Origin: Clostridium punense
GTDB lineage: Bacteria; Bacillota; Clostridia; Clostridiales; Clostridiaceae
Length of the DNA: 49,331 bases
Direction of reading: 5' to 3'
Assembly: GCF_017874425.1 (NCBI RefSeq)
Contig: NZ_JAGGLL010000029.1
Span: forward strand, 1 to 49,331
The notes under the pieces were generated by a model that was not told the DNA's origin, did not search any database, and saw nothing but the letters and a program-made list of their open reading frames with translations. Below are positions 35,882 through 45,247 of the stretch, in pieces; position 1 is the first letter of the stretch, and each line of letters starts with the position of its first letter. Made by a program: the position numbers and the translations under genes.

Positions 35882-36742
35882 CTAACTTCTATGAAGCCTT
35901 AATAGTTTTCCCAAGGTTTCTTTAAGCTCACTTCTTTTTACTATTCTATCCACAAATCCCTTCTTTTGAAGAAACTCTGCCTTTTGAAAGTCCTTTGGAA
36001 GACTTTCTTTTATGGTCTGCTCTATTACTCTTCTACCCGCAAAGCCAATTAGTGCATTTGGTTCTGACAAAATTATATCTCCTAGCATAGCAAAACTTGC
36101 CGTAACTCCACCAGTAGTTGGGTCTGTAAGTACTGTAATATAAAGAAGTCCTTTTTCATTGTGGGCTGATATAGCTGCTGAGGTTTTTGCCATCTGCATT
36201 AAAGAAAATATTCCTTCCTGCATTCTAGCGCCCCCTGAACATGTAAATATAACAATAGGGAGATTTTTTTCTGTAGCAAACTCCACTGCCCTGGTAATCT
36301 TTTCACCTACTACACTACCCATGCTTCCCATTAAAAATCTGCTATCCATTACAGCTATTACTACTGGGTTATTATTTACTTTCCCATAACCAGTAATTAC
36401 AGCTTCCTCTAATTCCGTAGTCCTCTTTAGCTTCTCAATCTTTTCCTCATATCCATTAAAATCTAGTGGATTGGAACTGATAAGTCCCTTATTAATTTCT
36501 ACAAAGGTTCCGATATCAATGATTTGTTCTATTCTTTCTCTTGCTGTCAATCTAAAATGATAGTTGCAAAGATTACATACCTTTTTATTTTCTTCCAAAT
36601 CATTTTTATAAAGAATCTTTCCACAACCTTCACATTTTACCCACAATCCATCTGGAATGGTAGGCTTATTTTCTACAGGCTGTGGATTATTTTTCACTTC
36701 AATATAAACATTTTTTTTGAATAACCTCTTAAGCTCTAACAT
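35882..36742 (-). CDS. accD: Acetyl-CoA carboxylase carboxyltransferase beta subunit
   Basis: The 286-residue subunit has the N-terminal zinc finger CEGCG...CNLC (about residues 37-58) and the crotonase-fold core with [22 protein letters not shown] and [19 protein letters not shown] 36742 has GAGG upstream; an in-frame TTG at 36748 is rejected. It pairs with AccA. It is separated from accC by 417 bases that hold a 180-bp palindromic element, the only large gap in the operon. Confidence 0.95.
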   Translation of the reverse strand: MLELKRLFKKNVYIEVKNNPQPVENKPTIPDGLWVKCEGCGKILYKNDLEENKKVCNLCNYHFRLTARERIEQIIDIGTFVEINKGLISSNPLDFNGYEEKIEKLKRTTELEEAVITGYGKVNNNPVVIAVMDSRFLMGSMGSVVGEKITRAVEFATEKNLPIVIFTCSGGARMQEGIFSLMQMAKTSAAISAHNEKGLLYITVLTDPTTGGVTASFAMLGDIILSEPNALIGFAGRRVIEQTIKESLPKDFQKAEFLQKKGFVDRIVKRSELKETLGKLLRLHRS

Positions 36743-36874
36743 AAACAATACCTCACTTAGGCTATAGATATGGAACTAAGTTTGAACTTTTAATATCTCC
36801 TAGCTCCCCTAAAATATATTCCATATTAATTGTTAATTTTTTATCTTATAAGTCTATAATAGCTTTTTTCTTCA

Positions 36875-37054
36875 TTAGGCATCTGAAAATAAATAACAAG
36901 TCAAAGATATGAAGGCTATTTTGTGTTCACAAGCAAGCTTGTGCCGACAAGGAAACAGGTTCCGCAGATAGTGGGCTATCAAAGGGTTCTGTTGACGCAG
37001 TATATCACAAAATAGATGAGCAGATTGACTTATTTATTTTCTGAAGATGCCTTA
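36875..37054. repeat. 180-bp palindromic (MITE-like) element between accC and accD
   Basis: Ends TTAGGCATCTGAAAATAAAT and ATTTTCTGAAGATGCCTTA form imperfect terminal inverted repeats of about 50 bp that meet at CTATTTTGTG / CACAAAATAG. The 80-base middle has its own hairpins (CACAAGC/GCTTGTG; AACAGGTTCC with GGGTTCTGTT). No reading frame is present. Four shorter derivatives occur in this window (17966, 18509, 19198, 25811). A non-autonomous mobile element or a structured RNA are both possible. Confidence 0.8.
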
Positions 37055-37159
37055 CTGAAAGCCTTAAGGAATTAAACTAAATTCCTGGATAAATTAAATC
37101 CTTGCTTTGATTCCATATAGAAATATATACTTAAAATTCTTATGCTTAACTTTTATAGA

Positions 37160-38503
37160 TTATAACTTTAATTCACTACTTATAAAACTTGTATCAAAAT
37201 CACCACTAATAAATTTTTCATTTGATAAGATCTCTAGATGTAAGTCAATATTAGTATGAATTCCTTCTATGATAAATTCGCTTAAAGCTCTTTTCATTTT
37301 ATTTATAGCTTCATTTCTGTCCTTGCCATGAACAATAAGCTTTCCTACCATAGAATCATATACTGGTGGTATTTTATACCCTTGATATACTCCCGAGTCT
37401 AGCCTTACTCCATTTCCTCCAGGTATTAAAAGATTTTTTATCTCCCCTGGGGATGGCATAAAGTTTTTATATGGATTTTCTGCATTAATTCTACATTCAA
37501 TAGCATGGCCTCTAAGTACTATATCTTCTTGCTTAAAGCTTAAAGCTTCACCATAAGCTACTTTAATTTGTTCTTTAATTAGGTCAATACCAGTGACCAT
37601 TTCAGTTACTGGATGCTCTACCTGTATCCTAGTATTCATCTCCATAAAGTAGAATTTTAAATCCTTATCTACTAAAAATTCTATAGTTCCTGCATTTTTA
37701 TATCCTATAGACTTAGCAGCTCTAACTGCAGTTTCTCCCATTTCTTTTCTTAAGGCTTCAGTTAGTACTACTGAAGGCGCTTCTTCTAATACCTTTTGAT
37801 TTTTCCTTTGAACAGAACATTCCCTTTCACCAAGGTAAACCACATTTCCATAGCTATCTCCAATTATTTGGATTTCTACATGCCTTGGTTTTTCAACAAA
37901 CTTTTCTATATACATAGAATCATCATTAAAGGAGGCTTTAGCTTCTGTTCTTGCAGTATTAAATTCCTTTATAACATTCTCAGCATCTCTTACAATTCTA
38001 ATGCCCTTTCCACCACCACCGGCAGAAGCTTTTATCATTATAGGATAACCTATAGAGTTTGCAATTTTTAAGGCCTCTTTTTCATCTTTTACAATTCCCT
38101 TAGAGCCTGGCACTACTGGAACCTTAGCTCCTACCATTATCTCTTTAGCCTTAGATTTATTTCCCATGTTTTCTATATTATCTGAAGATGGCCCAATGAA
38201 TTTGATATTACATTCTTCACACATCTTTGCAAACTTTGAGTTCTCTGATAAGAATCCAAAGCCGGGATGTATAGCTTCAGCACCTTTTAAAATTGTAGCA
38301 CTTAATATATTTTTTTCATTTAAATAACTATCTCTTGAAGGTGCAGGACCTACACAAACTGCTTCATCTGCTAACTGTGTATGGAGTGCATCTTTATCTG
38401 CTTCTGAATAAATAGCAACGGTTTGTATTCCCATTTCTCTACAAGCTCTAATTATTCTAACGGCTATTTCTCCTCTATTTGCAATTAATATCTTTTTAAA
38501 CAT
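37160..38503 (-). CDS. accC: Biotin carboxylase
   Basis: Full-length 447-residue biotin carboxylase, the ATP-dependent subunit that carboxylates the biotin on AccB. ATP-grasp features: KASAGGGGKGIRIV glycine-rich loop, EKFVEKPRHVEIQIIGD, GERECSVQRKNQKV and MEMNTRIQVEHPVTE. AGGATGG precedes the ATG. It lies 23 bases after fabZ. The repeat element follows it before accD. Confidence 0.97.
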   Translation of the reverse strand: MFKKILIANRGEIAVRIIRACREMGIQTVAIYSEADKDALHTQLADEAVCVGPAPSRDSYLNEKNILSATILKGAEAIHPGFGFLSENSKFAKMCEECNIKFIGPSSDNIENMGNKSKAKEIMVGAKVPVVPGSKGIVKDEKEALKIANSIGYPIMIKASAGGGGKGIRIVRDAENVIKEFNTARTEAKASFNDDSMYIEKFVEKPRHVEIQIIGDSYGNVVYLGERECSVQRKNQKVLEEAPSVVLTEALRKEMGETAVRAAKSIGYKNAGTIEFLVDKDLKFYFMEMNTRIQVEHPVTEMVTGIDLIKEQIKVAYGEALSFKQEDIVLRGHAIECRINAENPYKNFMPSPGEIKNLLIPGGNGVRLDSGVYQGYKIPPVYDSMVGKLIVHGKDRNEAINKMKRALSEFIIEGIHTNIDLHLEILSNEKFISGDFDTSFISSELKL

Positions 38504-38526
38504 ACTATTACCATCCTAAATTAAAA

Positions 38527-38964
38527 TTACATTCCCACAGCAAAAGTAAGTTCACACTCACAAGCAACTTCTCCATCTACTGTAGCTAATGCCTTGCCAA
38601 TTCCAACAGGACCTTTCATTTTTATAATTTCAACCTGCAATTTCAAGGTATCTCCTGGAACTACTTTCTTTCTAAATCTGGCTTCTTTGATACCTCCAAA
38701 GTAAGCTATTTTACCTCTGAACTTTTCTGAATGTAACAGTGCTACTGCTCCAACTTGAGCTAATGCCTCTACTATTATTACTCCTGGAAGCACTGGCTCC
38801 TGTGGAAAATGTCCTTGAAAGAAATACTCATTCATGGTTACATTTTTATATCCAATTGCACTCTTACCACTTTCTAAAGATTCAATATAGTCAACGAATA
38901 AGAAAGGGTATCTATGAGGTATGATTTCTTGTATTTGTTTTATATCTAACGCAACATTTTTCAT
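38527..38964 (-). CDS. fabZ: 3-hydroxyacyl-ACP dehydratase
   Basis: The 145-residue hot-dog-fold dehydratase of type II fatty-acid synthesis. The active-site motif [20 protein letters not shown] carries His52 and Glu66, and [10 protein letters not shown] (17-26) is the usual N-terminal signature. No FabA or FabM is seen in the cluster, so unsaturated acids would be made elsewhere or by FabZ with FabF. GGAG precedes the ATG; 9 bases separate it from accB. Confidence 0.96.
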   Translation of the reverse strand: MKNVALDIKQIQEIIPHRYPFLFVDYIESLESGKSAIGYKNVTMNEYFFQGHFPQEPVLPGVIIVEALAQVGAVALLHSEKFRGKIAYFGGIKEARFRKKVVPGDTLKLQVEIIKMKGPVGIGKALATVDGEVACECELTFAVGM

Positions 38965-38973
38965 AATTATCTC

Positions 38974-39483
38974 CTAAAGCTTTACTTTAAATAGAGGTTC
39001 ACCATACTCTACCATTTGGCCATTTTTGCATAATACCTCTACTATAGTCCCCTCTATTTCGCTTTCTATTTCATTCATAAGCTTCATAGCTTCAACTATG
39101 CAAAGTACATTTCCTTTGTTAACCTTGTCACCAGACTTTACATAAGGCTCAGAGTTTTCACTTGGTGATGAGTAGAAAGTTCCAACCATTGGAGATTTAA
39201 CTGTATATAAGTTTTCATCTTCAACTTCCTTCTTAACAGCTTCTCCATCTCCTTGCATAAAAGAACTTACTTCTTCATTACTTACACTTGCTCTATTATC
39301 TGAAGCCACAATTAATTCTTTTCCTTCTGTATAGCTGGATTTATCTACGGTTGTTTCACTTAAAACTACCTTAGCAGAGTTTTTGCTCATTTTTATCTTA
39401 ATTTCATTTGTTTCAATTTCAAGTTCTTTTACTGTAGAATCACTTAGTGCTTTTATAAGATTTTCTATAGCTTTATAATCCAT
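38974..39483 (-). CDS. accB: Biotin carboxyl carrier protein
   Basis: The 169-residue carrier has an N-terminal helix, a low-complexity acidic linker (about 55-90) and a C-terminal biotinyl domain with SPMVGTFYSSPS and the biotin site EAMKLM (Lys134). ATG 39483 follows GGGAGGAATAATC; an upstream in-frame GTG at 39498 lies inside the end of fabF and in front of the ribosome site. It starts 2 bases after the fabF stop. Confidence 0.96.
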   Translation of the reverse strand: MDYKAIENLIKALSDSTVKELEIETNEIKIKMSKNSAKVVLSETTVDKSSYTEGKELIVASDNRASVSNEEVSSFMQGDGEAVKKEVEDENLYTVKSPMVGTFYSSPSENSEPYVKSGDKVNKGNVLCIVEAMKLMNEIESEIEGTIVEVLCKNGQMVEYGEPLFKVKL

Positions 39484-39485
39484 GA

Positions 39486-40724
39486 TTATTCCTCCCACTT
39501 CTTGAATAGTAATGTGGCATTATGTCCTCCAAATCCTAAGGAGTTAGACATAGCATACTTAAGCTGAGCCTTTCTTCCTACATTTGGTACATAATCAAGG
39601 TCACACTCTTCATCCTTCTCAATAAGACCTATAGTTGGTGGAATAAAACCTTCTTGAAGTGATTTAACACAAACAATAGCTTCAACAGCTCCTGCTGCTC
39701 CTAAAAGATGGCCAATCATTGACTTTGTAGAACTCACTGGAACTTCATAAGCTTTTTCTTTAAAAAGATTTTTTATTGCTATAGTTTCAAACTTATCATT
39801 GTATGGAGTACTTGTTCCATGAGCATTTATATATGAAACTTCTTCTAAGTTTATTTTTGCTTCCTTTACAGCAAGCTCCATAGCTTTTCTTGCACCTTCA
39901 CCATCATTAGCTGGCTGAGTTATATGGTAAGCATCACAGGTAGTTCCATAACCCACTATTTCACCATATATTTTTGCATTTCTTTTTTGAGCATGTTCTA
40001 AGCTTTCAAGAATTAATATTCCTGCACCTTCTCCCATAACAAATCCATTTCTTTCTTTGTCAAATGGAATAGAAGCTCTTTTAGGATCTTCACTTCTGCT
40101 TAATGCTGTTAGTGATGTAAATCCTGCCACTGCTGTTTCAGTAATAGGTGCTTCACAGCCCCCTGCAATCATGATATCTGCTCTATCTGCTTTTATCATT
40201 TCAAAAGCTTCACCAATACTGTTAGTTCCTGTAGCACACGCAGTAACTACTGAAAGGCAAGGGCCTTTTGCATTATATTTTATTCCAATATGTCCACTAG
40301 CAATATTGGCAATCATCATTGGTACCATAAATGGAGAAACCCTATTAGGTCCCTTAGTTAAAAGCTTGCTATGTTCATTCTCTAGAGTGTATAATCCTCC
40401 AATCCCTGAACCTACTACTATACCAAATCTTTCTGATTCCACTGAGTTAACATCGAGCTTTGAATCCTTTATAGCTTCTTCACTAGCTACCATGGCATAT
40501 TGAGTGTATTTATCCATTCTTTTAATTTCTTTTTTATCTATTGCAACTTCTGGATTAAAGTCTTTAACTTCAGCAGCTAATTTCACCTTAAAATTTTCAG
40601 TATTTATAGTTTTAATAAAGTCAATTCCGCAAACTCCATTTTTAACTCCATCCCAAAAGGTATTTACATCGTTACCTATAGGAGTCATAGCTCCCATGCC
40701 TGTAATTACAACTCTTTTTCCCAT
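39486..40724 (-). CDS. fabF: 3-oxoacyl-ACP synthase II
   Basis: The 412-residue condensing enzyme elongates acyl-ACP with malonyl-ACP. The Cys-His-His triad is present: Cys163 in TACATGTNS, the histidine in NAHGTSTPYND and the histidine in IGHLLGAAGA. GGAGG precedes the ATG. It lies 17 bases after fabG and nearly touches accB. Confidence 0.97.
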   Translation of the reverse strand: MGKRVVITGMGAMTPIGNDVNTFWDGVKNGVCGIDFIKTINTENFKVKLAAEVKDFNPEVAIDKKEIKRMDKYTQYAMVASEEAIKDSKLDVNSVESERFGIVVGSGIGGLYTLENEHSKLLTKGPNRVSPFMVPMMIANIASGHIGIKYNAKGPCLSVVTACATGTNSIGEAFEMIKADRADIMIAGGCEAPITETAVAGFTSLTALSRSEDPKRASIPFDKERNGFVMGEGAGILILESLEHAQKRNAKIYGEIVGYGTTCDAYHITQPANDGEGARKAMELAVKEAKINLEEVSYINAHGTSTPYNDKFETIAIKNLFKEKAYEVPVSSTKSMIGHLLGAAGAVEAIVCVKSLQEGFIPPTIGLIEKDEECDLDYVPNVGRKAQLKYAMSNSLGFGGHNATLLFKKWEE

Positions 40725-40741
40725 TTTACTTCCTCCTAATC

Positions 40742-41482
40742 CTACATTACCATTCCGCCATCAACATGAACAACTTGACCTGTAATATAACTTGCCATAT
40801 CTGAGGCTAGAAACACAGCAAGATTTGCTACATCCTCACCTTTTCCAAAAGCCTTAAGTGGTATGCTATTAAGCATTGTTTCCTTAACCTTATCACTTAA
40901 AACCTCTGTCATATCACTTTCAATAAAACCCGGTGCTATAGCATTTACTGTTATGCCTCTGGAACCAACTTCTTTAGCAAGGGATTTAGTAAAGCCTATT
41001 ACTCCAGCTTTGGATGCTGCATAATTTGCCTGCCCAGCATTTCCAATAACACCTACTACTGAGGAAATATTTATTATTCTTCCTCCCTTAGCCTTTATCA
41101 TTTTAGAAATTACCGCTTTAGAAGTATTAAAAGTTCCTTTAAGGTTTGTATTTATAACTGAATCAAAATCTTCTTCCTTCATTCTCATGAATAATCCATC
41201 TTTAGTTATTCCAGCATTGTTAACTAAAATATCTATAGAATTGAATTCCTCTATAGTGACATTGATAAGTTTTTCCGCATCCTCGAACTTACTAATATCA
41301 CCTTTAACCTTTATAGCTCTTACTCCATAGGCTTCAATTTCCTTAGCTAAACTATCTGCAAGTTCTTCATTGCCTCTATAATTAATAACTACATTAGCTC
41401 CATTTTTAGCAAAAGCTAATGCTATTTCTCTGCCAATTCCTCTACTTGCTCCTGTGATAACTGCATTTTTCCCTTTTAACAT
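40742..41482 (-). CDS. fabG: 3-oxoacyl-ACP reductase
   Basis: The 246-residue short-chain dehydrogenase reduces 3-oxoacyl-ACP with NADPH. It has the nucleotide loop GASRGIG (11-17), NNAG (88-91), Ser141 and YAASK (Tyr154, Lys158), and ends VVHVDGGMVM. GGAGAG precedes the ATG. It lies 60 bases after fabD. Confidence 0.97.
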   Translation of the reverse strand: MLKGKNAVITGASRGIGREIALAFAKNGANVVINYRGNEELADSLAKEIEAYGVRAIKVKGDISKFEDAEKLINVTIEEFNSIDILVNNAGITKDGLFMRMKEEDFDSVINTNLKGTFNTSKAVISKMIKAKGGRIINISSVVGVIGNAGQANYAASKAGVIGFTKSLAKEVGSRGITVNAIAPGFIESDMTEVLSDKVKETMLNSIPLKAFGKGEDVANLAVFLASDMASYITGQVVHVDGGMVM

Positions 41483-41542
41483 AATCTACTCTCCTATAAT
41501 GTAATTATTAAGCCATAAACAAATTTAATCATCAAAAATAAT

Positions 41543-42481
41543 CTATTTCTCTACTAAAGCTTCTAAAGCCTTATTTAAGGATGCCACATCTTCCACGTTA
41601 TAAACATTTAAGCTTCTGTTTATTTTCTTTACAAAGCCACTTAATGCTTTTCCAGGCCCCACTTCTATAAAAGTATCTACACCTTCATTTATCATGGTAT
41701 TTATAGATTTTTCCCATTGTACAGAATTTTTAACTTGATTTTTTAATATATCTTTTAAATTCTCTACACTTTCAAGAATATCTCCAGTTAAGTTTGGTAT
41801 AAAGGTTACACTAAAAGTTTTAAAATCTACCATATCTAATTCTTTTCTTAACTTATTAGAAGCATTTTCTAATAATTCTGTATGAAAAGCTCCACTAACA
41901 GGAAGTTTTATAATTTTCTTAGCACCTTTCTCACTTAAAAGTTCTATAGCCTTGTTTAAAGGTTCCATTTCCCCGGCAATAACAATTTGTCCTGGACAAT
42001 TGTAGTTTGCTATAGAAATTACCCCTAAATCTTTACACAAATTACAAACCTGTTGAATAACTTCTTCTGAAACTCCTAAAACTGCAGCCATCTCTCCCTT
42101 ATTCTTCTCACTATCTTCCCTCATGAATCTTCCTCTTTTTTCTACTAAGCTTAAGGCATCTTCAAAAGAAAGAGCTCCACTTGCAACAAGAGCTGAGTAT
42201 TCACCAAGACTTAATCCTGCTACTAGAGAAGGATTAATGTTATGTTTTTTTAGAACTTCTAAAGCTGCTATGGAAGTAGTTAATATAGCAACTTGAGTAT
42301 TATCTGTACTAGTTAATTCTTCAATTGGTCCTTGAAAACAAAGGTTAGATATATTTCTTCCTAAGATCTCATCAGCCTTATTAAATACTTCCCTTGCTTC
42401 AGAAAAATTATCATATAATTCTTTTCCCATGCCTACATACTGTGCTCCTTGACCTGGGAATACAAATCCAACTTTTCTCAT
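41543..42481 (-). CDS. fabD: Malonyl-CoA:ACP transacylase
   Basis: The 312-residue transacylase loads malonyl groups onto ACP. FPGQGAQYVGMG near the N-terminus, GLSLGEYSAL with nucleophile Ser91, and the histidine in VSGAFHTELL are the family signatures. ATG 42481 follows GGAGG by 6 bases and one base separates it from the fabK stop; an in-frame TTG at 42493 is upstream of the ribosome site. Confidence 0.96.
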   Translation of the reverse strand: MRKVGFVFPGQGAQYVGMGKELYDNFSEAREVFNKADEILGRNISNLCFQGPIEELTSTDNTQVAILTTSIAALEVLKKHNINPSLVAGLSLGEYSALVASGALSFEDALSLVEKRGRFMREDSEKNKGEMAAVLGVSEEVIQQVCNLCKDLGVISIANYNCPGQIVIAGEMEPLNKAIELLSEKGAKKIIKLPVSGAFHTELLENASNKLRKELDMVDFKTFSVTFIPNLTGDILESVENLKDILKNQVKNSVQWEKSINTMINEGVDTFIEVGPGKALSGFVKKINRSLNVYNVEDVASLNKALEALVEK

Positions 42482-42482
42482 A

Positions 42483-43433
42483 CTATCCTCCAAAATTAAC
42501 TGAAGAAATTTTTTCTATAACCTCTTTAGCACCTTCTACTAAATCCTTTATAATTTCTTCACAGCTTTCTTCTTTTTTTATAAGCCCAGCTATTTGTCCA
42601 GCCATAACTGAACCATTATCTATGTCTCCTTCAACAACAGCCTTTCTTAAGGCTCCTGATCCTAACCTTTCAATTTCTTCAAAGGATGCTGCTTGTTTTT
42701 CTAGGTTAATAAACTCTCTTGAAAGTTTATTTCTAAGAACTCTTACTGGATGTCCTGTGCTTCTTGCCGTTACCACAGAATCAATGTCCTTTGCATCAAT
42801 AACTTTTTTCTTGTAATTTTCATGAACAATACATTCTTTTGCAATTAAAAATCTAGTTCCAACTTGAACTCCTTGCGCTCCTAACATAAAAGCAGCTGCC
42901 ATTCCTCTTCCGTCTCCAACTCCACCAGCAGCAATTACTGGAATGTTTACACTATCCACTATTTGTGGAACCAGTGCCATAGTTGTTAATTCTCCAATGT
43001 GACCTCCTGCTTCCATACCTTCAGCAATAATAGCATCCGCACCGCTTCTTTCCATTCTTCTTGCTAAAGCAACTGACGCAACCACAGGAATTACCTTAAT
43101 ATTATGACTCTTCCACATGTCCATATACTTTCCTGGATTTCCGGCTCCTGTTGTAACTACCTTTACGCCCTCTTCACACACTATCTTTGCTACTTCATCT
43201 GCATTTTCACTTAGAAGCATTATATTTACACCAAAAGGTTTATCCGTAAGTTCTTTTGCCCTTTTAATTTCTTTTCTTACATTTTCGGGAATATTATTGC
43301 CTGCTGCAATAATTCCTAGTCCTCCAGCATTAGACACTGCACTTGCTAAACTACTATCAGCAATCCATGCCATTCCCCCTTGAATTATAGGGTATTTTAT
43401 TCCAAGTATTGAGCATATATCTGATTTAATCAT
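42483..43433 (-). CDS. fabK: Enoyl-ACP reductase II (FMN-dependent)
   Basis: The 316-residue FabK belongs to the nitronate monooxygenase-like TIM-barrel group: IIQGGMAWIADSSLASAVSN, EGMEAGGHIGELTT and IPVIAAGGVGDGRGMAAAF with the FMN phosphate loop. FabK replaces FabI in clostridia and streptococci and so gives triclosan tolerance. AGGAGG precedes the ATG. It is translationally close-coupled to fabD. A 12-bp hairpin lies between acpP and fabK. Confidence 0.95.
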   Translation of the reverse strand: MIKSDICSILGIKYPIIQGGMAWIADSSLASAVSNAGGLGIIAAGNNIPENVRKEIKRAKELTDKPFGVNIMLLSENADEVAKIVCEEGVKVVTTGAGNPGKYMDMWKSHNIKVIPVVASVALARRMERSGADAIIAEGMEAGGHIGELTTMALVPQIVDSVNIPVIAAGGVGDGRGMAAAFMLGAQGVQVGTRFLIAKECIVHENYKKKVIDAKDIDSVVTARSTGHPVRVLRNKLSREFINLEKQAASFEEIERLGSGALRKAVVEGDIDNGSVMAGQIAGLIKKEESCEEIIKDLVEGAKEVIEKISSVNFGG

Positions 43434-43448
43434 GTTTACCTCCTATGG

Positions 43449-43481
43449 TTAAGGTCAGATAGTATTTCCATCTGACCTTAA
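43449..43481 (-). promoter_or_regulatory. Hairpin between acpP and fabK
   Basis: TTAAGGTCAGAT and ATCTGACCTTAA form a perfect 12-bp stem with a 9-base loop, directly after the acpP stop and before the fabK ribosome site. No T-run follows on the minus strand, so an RNA-processing or stabilising role is more likely than full termination. Confidence 0.5.
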
Positions 43482-43484
43482 GCT

Positions 43485-43718
43485 TTACTCTTCAACCTTA
43501 GACTTTACGTAGTTAACTATATCTCCTATAGTTTTTATGTTTTCAATATCTTCATTTGGAATTTCAATTTCAAATTCCTCTTCTAAACTCATAACTATTT
43601 CAAATATCTCTAAAGAATCTACCCCTAAATCGTCTGTGAAAGTTGACTCTAAGTTAACTTCCTCTACCTCCATTGATAATTGATCTGCTATAACCTTTTT
43701 AACCTTTTCTACTACCAT
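43485..43718 (-). CDS. acpP: Acyl carrier protein
   Basis: The 77-residue acidic four-helix carrier has the phosphopantetheine site DLGVDSLE with Ser35. It carries the growing acyl chain for the neighbouring Fab enzymes. GGAGG precedes the ATG. The hairpin just downstream could raise acpP mRNA level relative to the genes that follow. Confidence 0.97.
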   Translation of the reverse strand: MVVEKVKKVIADQLSMEVEEVNLESTFTDDLGVDSLEIFEIVMSLEEEFEIEIPNEDIENIKTIGDIVNYVKSKVEE

Positions 43719-43746
43719 TTCAATTCCTCCTAAAATTCACTAAATA

Positions 43747-44724
43747 TTATTTATTCCATGTTATCAGTGCACTTCCAAAAGTAAGTCCACCACCAAAACC
43801 TATAACTATAATTTTATTTCCTTTTTTAAAAGTTCCATTTTTATTTCCCTCATCTAGAGCTATTGGTATGCTAGCTCCTGAGGTGTTACCAAATTTATTT
43901 AAATTTATTACAAACTTATCTAAGGACACACCAATTTTTTTGCTAAATGTTTCTATCATTCTAATATTAGCTTGATGAGGAACAATAAAATCTATTTCTT
44001 CCTTAGTAAGCTTTGCTTCCTCTAAGATTCTATTGAATTCATTTTCCATAACCTTAACAGCAAACTTATATATTTCCTTACCTTCCATAGATATCTTATT
44101 GTTCACTGGTATAGTATCTATAATAAATGGGTTTTTTAATGCTACTGAGCCACAAGTTAGAGCTTCCCATTTTTCACCTTCACTTTTAGAGTTAATATAA
44201 GATAACCCTTCAATTGTACTTTCCTTTAATACTGCAGCACCTGCTCCATCTCCAAACAGCACACTAGTACTTCTATCTTCCCAGTTTACTATTTTGGATA
44301 AAACTTCAGCTCCAATAACTAAGGCTGTTTTTAGTCTTCCTGAAGCTATAAATCCTGTAGCAATATCTAGCCCAAAAACAAAACCACTACACGCAGCATT
44401 GATGTCAAAAGCCATGGCATTACATGCCCCAATGTTCTTCTGAACTTTACATGCCACTGAAGGAACTAAAGAATCCGGACTACAGGTACCTACAACAATA
44501 AGATCAATTTCTTCTGGTTTTAGGTTACTGTCCTTTAAAGCCTCCATTGCAGCTTTTGTTGCTAGGTCTGAAGTCTCTTCTCCTTGTGAAATATGTCTTT
44601 GTTCTATTCCAGTTCTTGATAATATCCATTCATTAGATGTCTCCATTATGGATTCCAACATTTCATTAGTAACTATATGATTTGGAGCATAAGAGCCTGT
44701 TCCGATAATTTCTATGCTTCTCAT
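43747..44724 (-). CDS. fabH: 3-oxoacyl-ACP synthase III
   Basis: The 325-residue initiating condensing enzyme joins acetyl-CoA (or a branched primer) to malonyl-ACP. Cys112 in NAACSGFVFGLD, the histidine in IVPHQANIRMIE and NKFGNTSGAS give the Cys-His-Asn triad. AAGGAGG precedes the ATG. It follows fabT by 10 bases. Confidence 0.97.
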   Translation of the reverse strand: MRSIEIIGTGSYAPNHIVTNEMLESIMETSNEWILSRTGIEQRHISQGEETSDLATKAAMEALKDSNLKPEEIDLIVVGTCSPDSLVPSVACKVQKNIGACNAMAFDINAACSGFVFGLDIATGFIASGRLKTALVIGAEVLSKIVNWEDRSTSVLFGDGAGAAVLKESTIEGLSYINSKSEGEKWEALTCGSVALKNPFIIDTIPVNNKISMEGKEIYKFAVKVMENEFNRILEEAKLTKEEIDFIVPHQANIRMIETFSKKIGVSLDKFVINLNKFGNTSGASIPIALDEGNKNGTFKKGNKIIVIGFGGGLTFGSALITWNK

Positions 44725-44734
44725 CGTTGCCTCC

Positions 44735-45199
44735 TTACTTGCTATCTAAGTGATAATTAGATTTGAAAAATGTATTTAACTTCTCAAGAGACTTAACTAA
44801 AACTTGTTCTTCATCCTTACTTAATCCATTTATAGTTTCTTCTACCATAGTCTGATGAAACTTATCATGAATTCTATAGGCAAGTTTTCCTTTTCTAGTA
44901 AGAGCTATCATTACTGCTCTTCTATCTTCTTCCCCTCTTTGTCTCTCAACATACTCTTTTTTCACAAGTTTATTTATAGCAGTAGTTAATGTGCCTACTG
45001 TAATATTTAAATCTTGAGCAACTTCGCTCATAGTTCTTGAATTATACATTCCTATTGCTTCAATTGTGTGTATTTCTGTTATAGATAAATCATTAAGAAC
45101 CCCTTCCTTAAGAGCATTTTGCTCAATTTGAAGAATATCATTAAAGATTTCTACTAATAATTCATTTATTACCTTTTTATTTGAAGAAGGTGATGACAT
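44735..45199 (-). CDS. fabT: MarR-family regulator of fatty-acid synthesis
   Basis: The 154-residue MarR protein has the winged helix SEVAQDLNITVGTLTTAINK and the wing EEDRRAVMIALTRKGK. Position as first gene of the fab-acc operon and the tandem TTTGA-N-N/A-ATCAAA sites across its own promoter identify it as FabT, which represses the operon when bound to acyl-ACP. AGGGGAAG precedes the ATG. It should repress its own expression. Confidence 0.92.
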   Translation of the reverse strand: MSSPSSNKKVINELLVEIFNDILQIEQNALKEGVLNDLSITEIHTIEAIGMYNSRTMSEVAQDLNITVGTLTTAINKLVKKEYVERQRGEEDRRAVMIALTRKGKLAYRIHDKFHQTMVEETINGLSKDEEQVLVKSLEKLNTFFKSNYHLDSK

Positions 45200-45218
45200 T
45201 TTTAATCTTCCCCTTTAC

Positions 45219-45247
45219 TTTGACAATCAAATATTTTGATAATCAAA
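45219..45247 (-). promoter_or_regulatory. Tandem FabT-type operators
   Basis: TTTGACAATCAAA (45219-45231) and TTTGATAATCAAA (45235-45247) are near-identical palindromes with centres 16 bases apart. They match the FabT site known from streptococci (TTTGAnTATCAAA-like, from memory) and lie between the -10 box and the fabT start. Confidence 0.85.

Noticed and set aside
36875-37054. CRISPR array or insertion sequence
   Set aside because: No regularly spaced direct repeats and no transposase frame; the structure is one long imperfect palindrome.
41482-42493. TTG 42493 as fabD start
   Set aside because: It lies inside the end of fabK and ahead of the GGAGG; ATG 42481 has ideal spacing.
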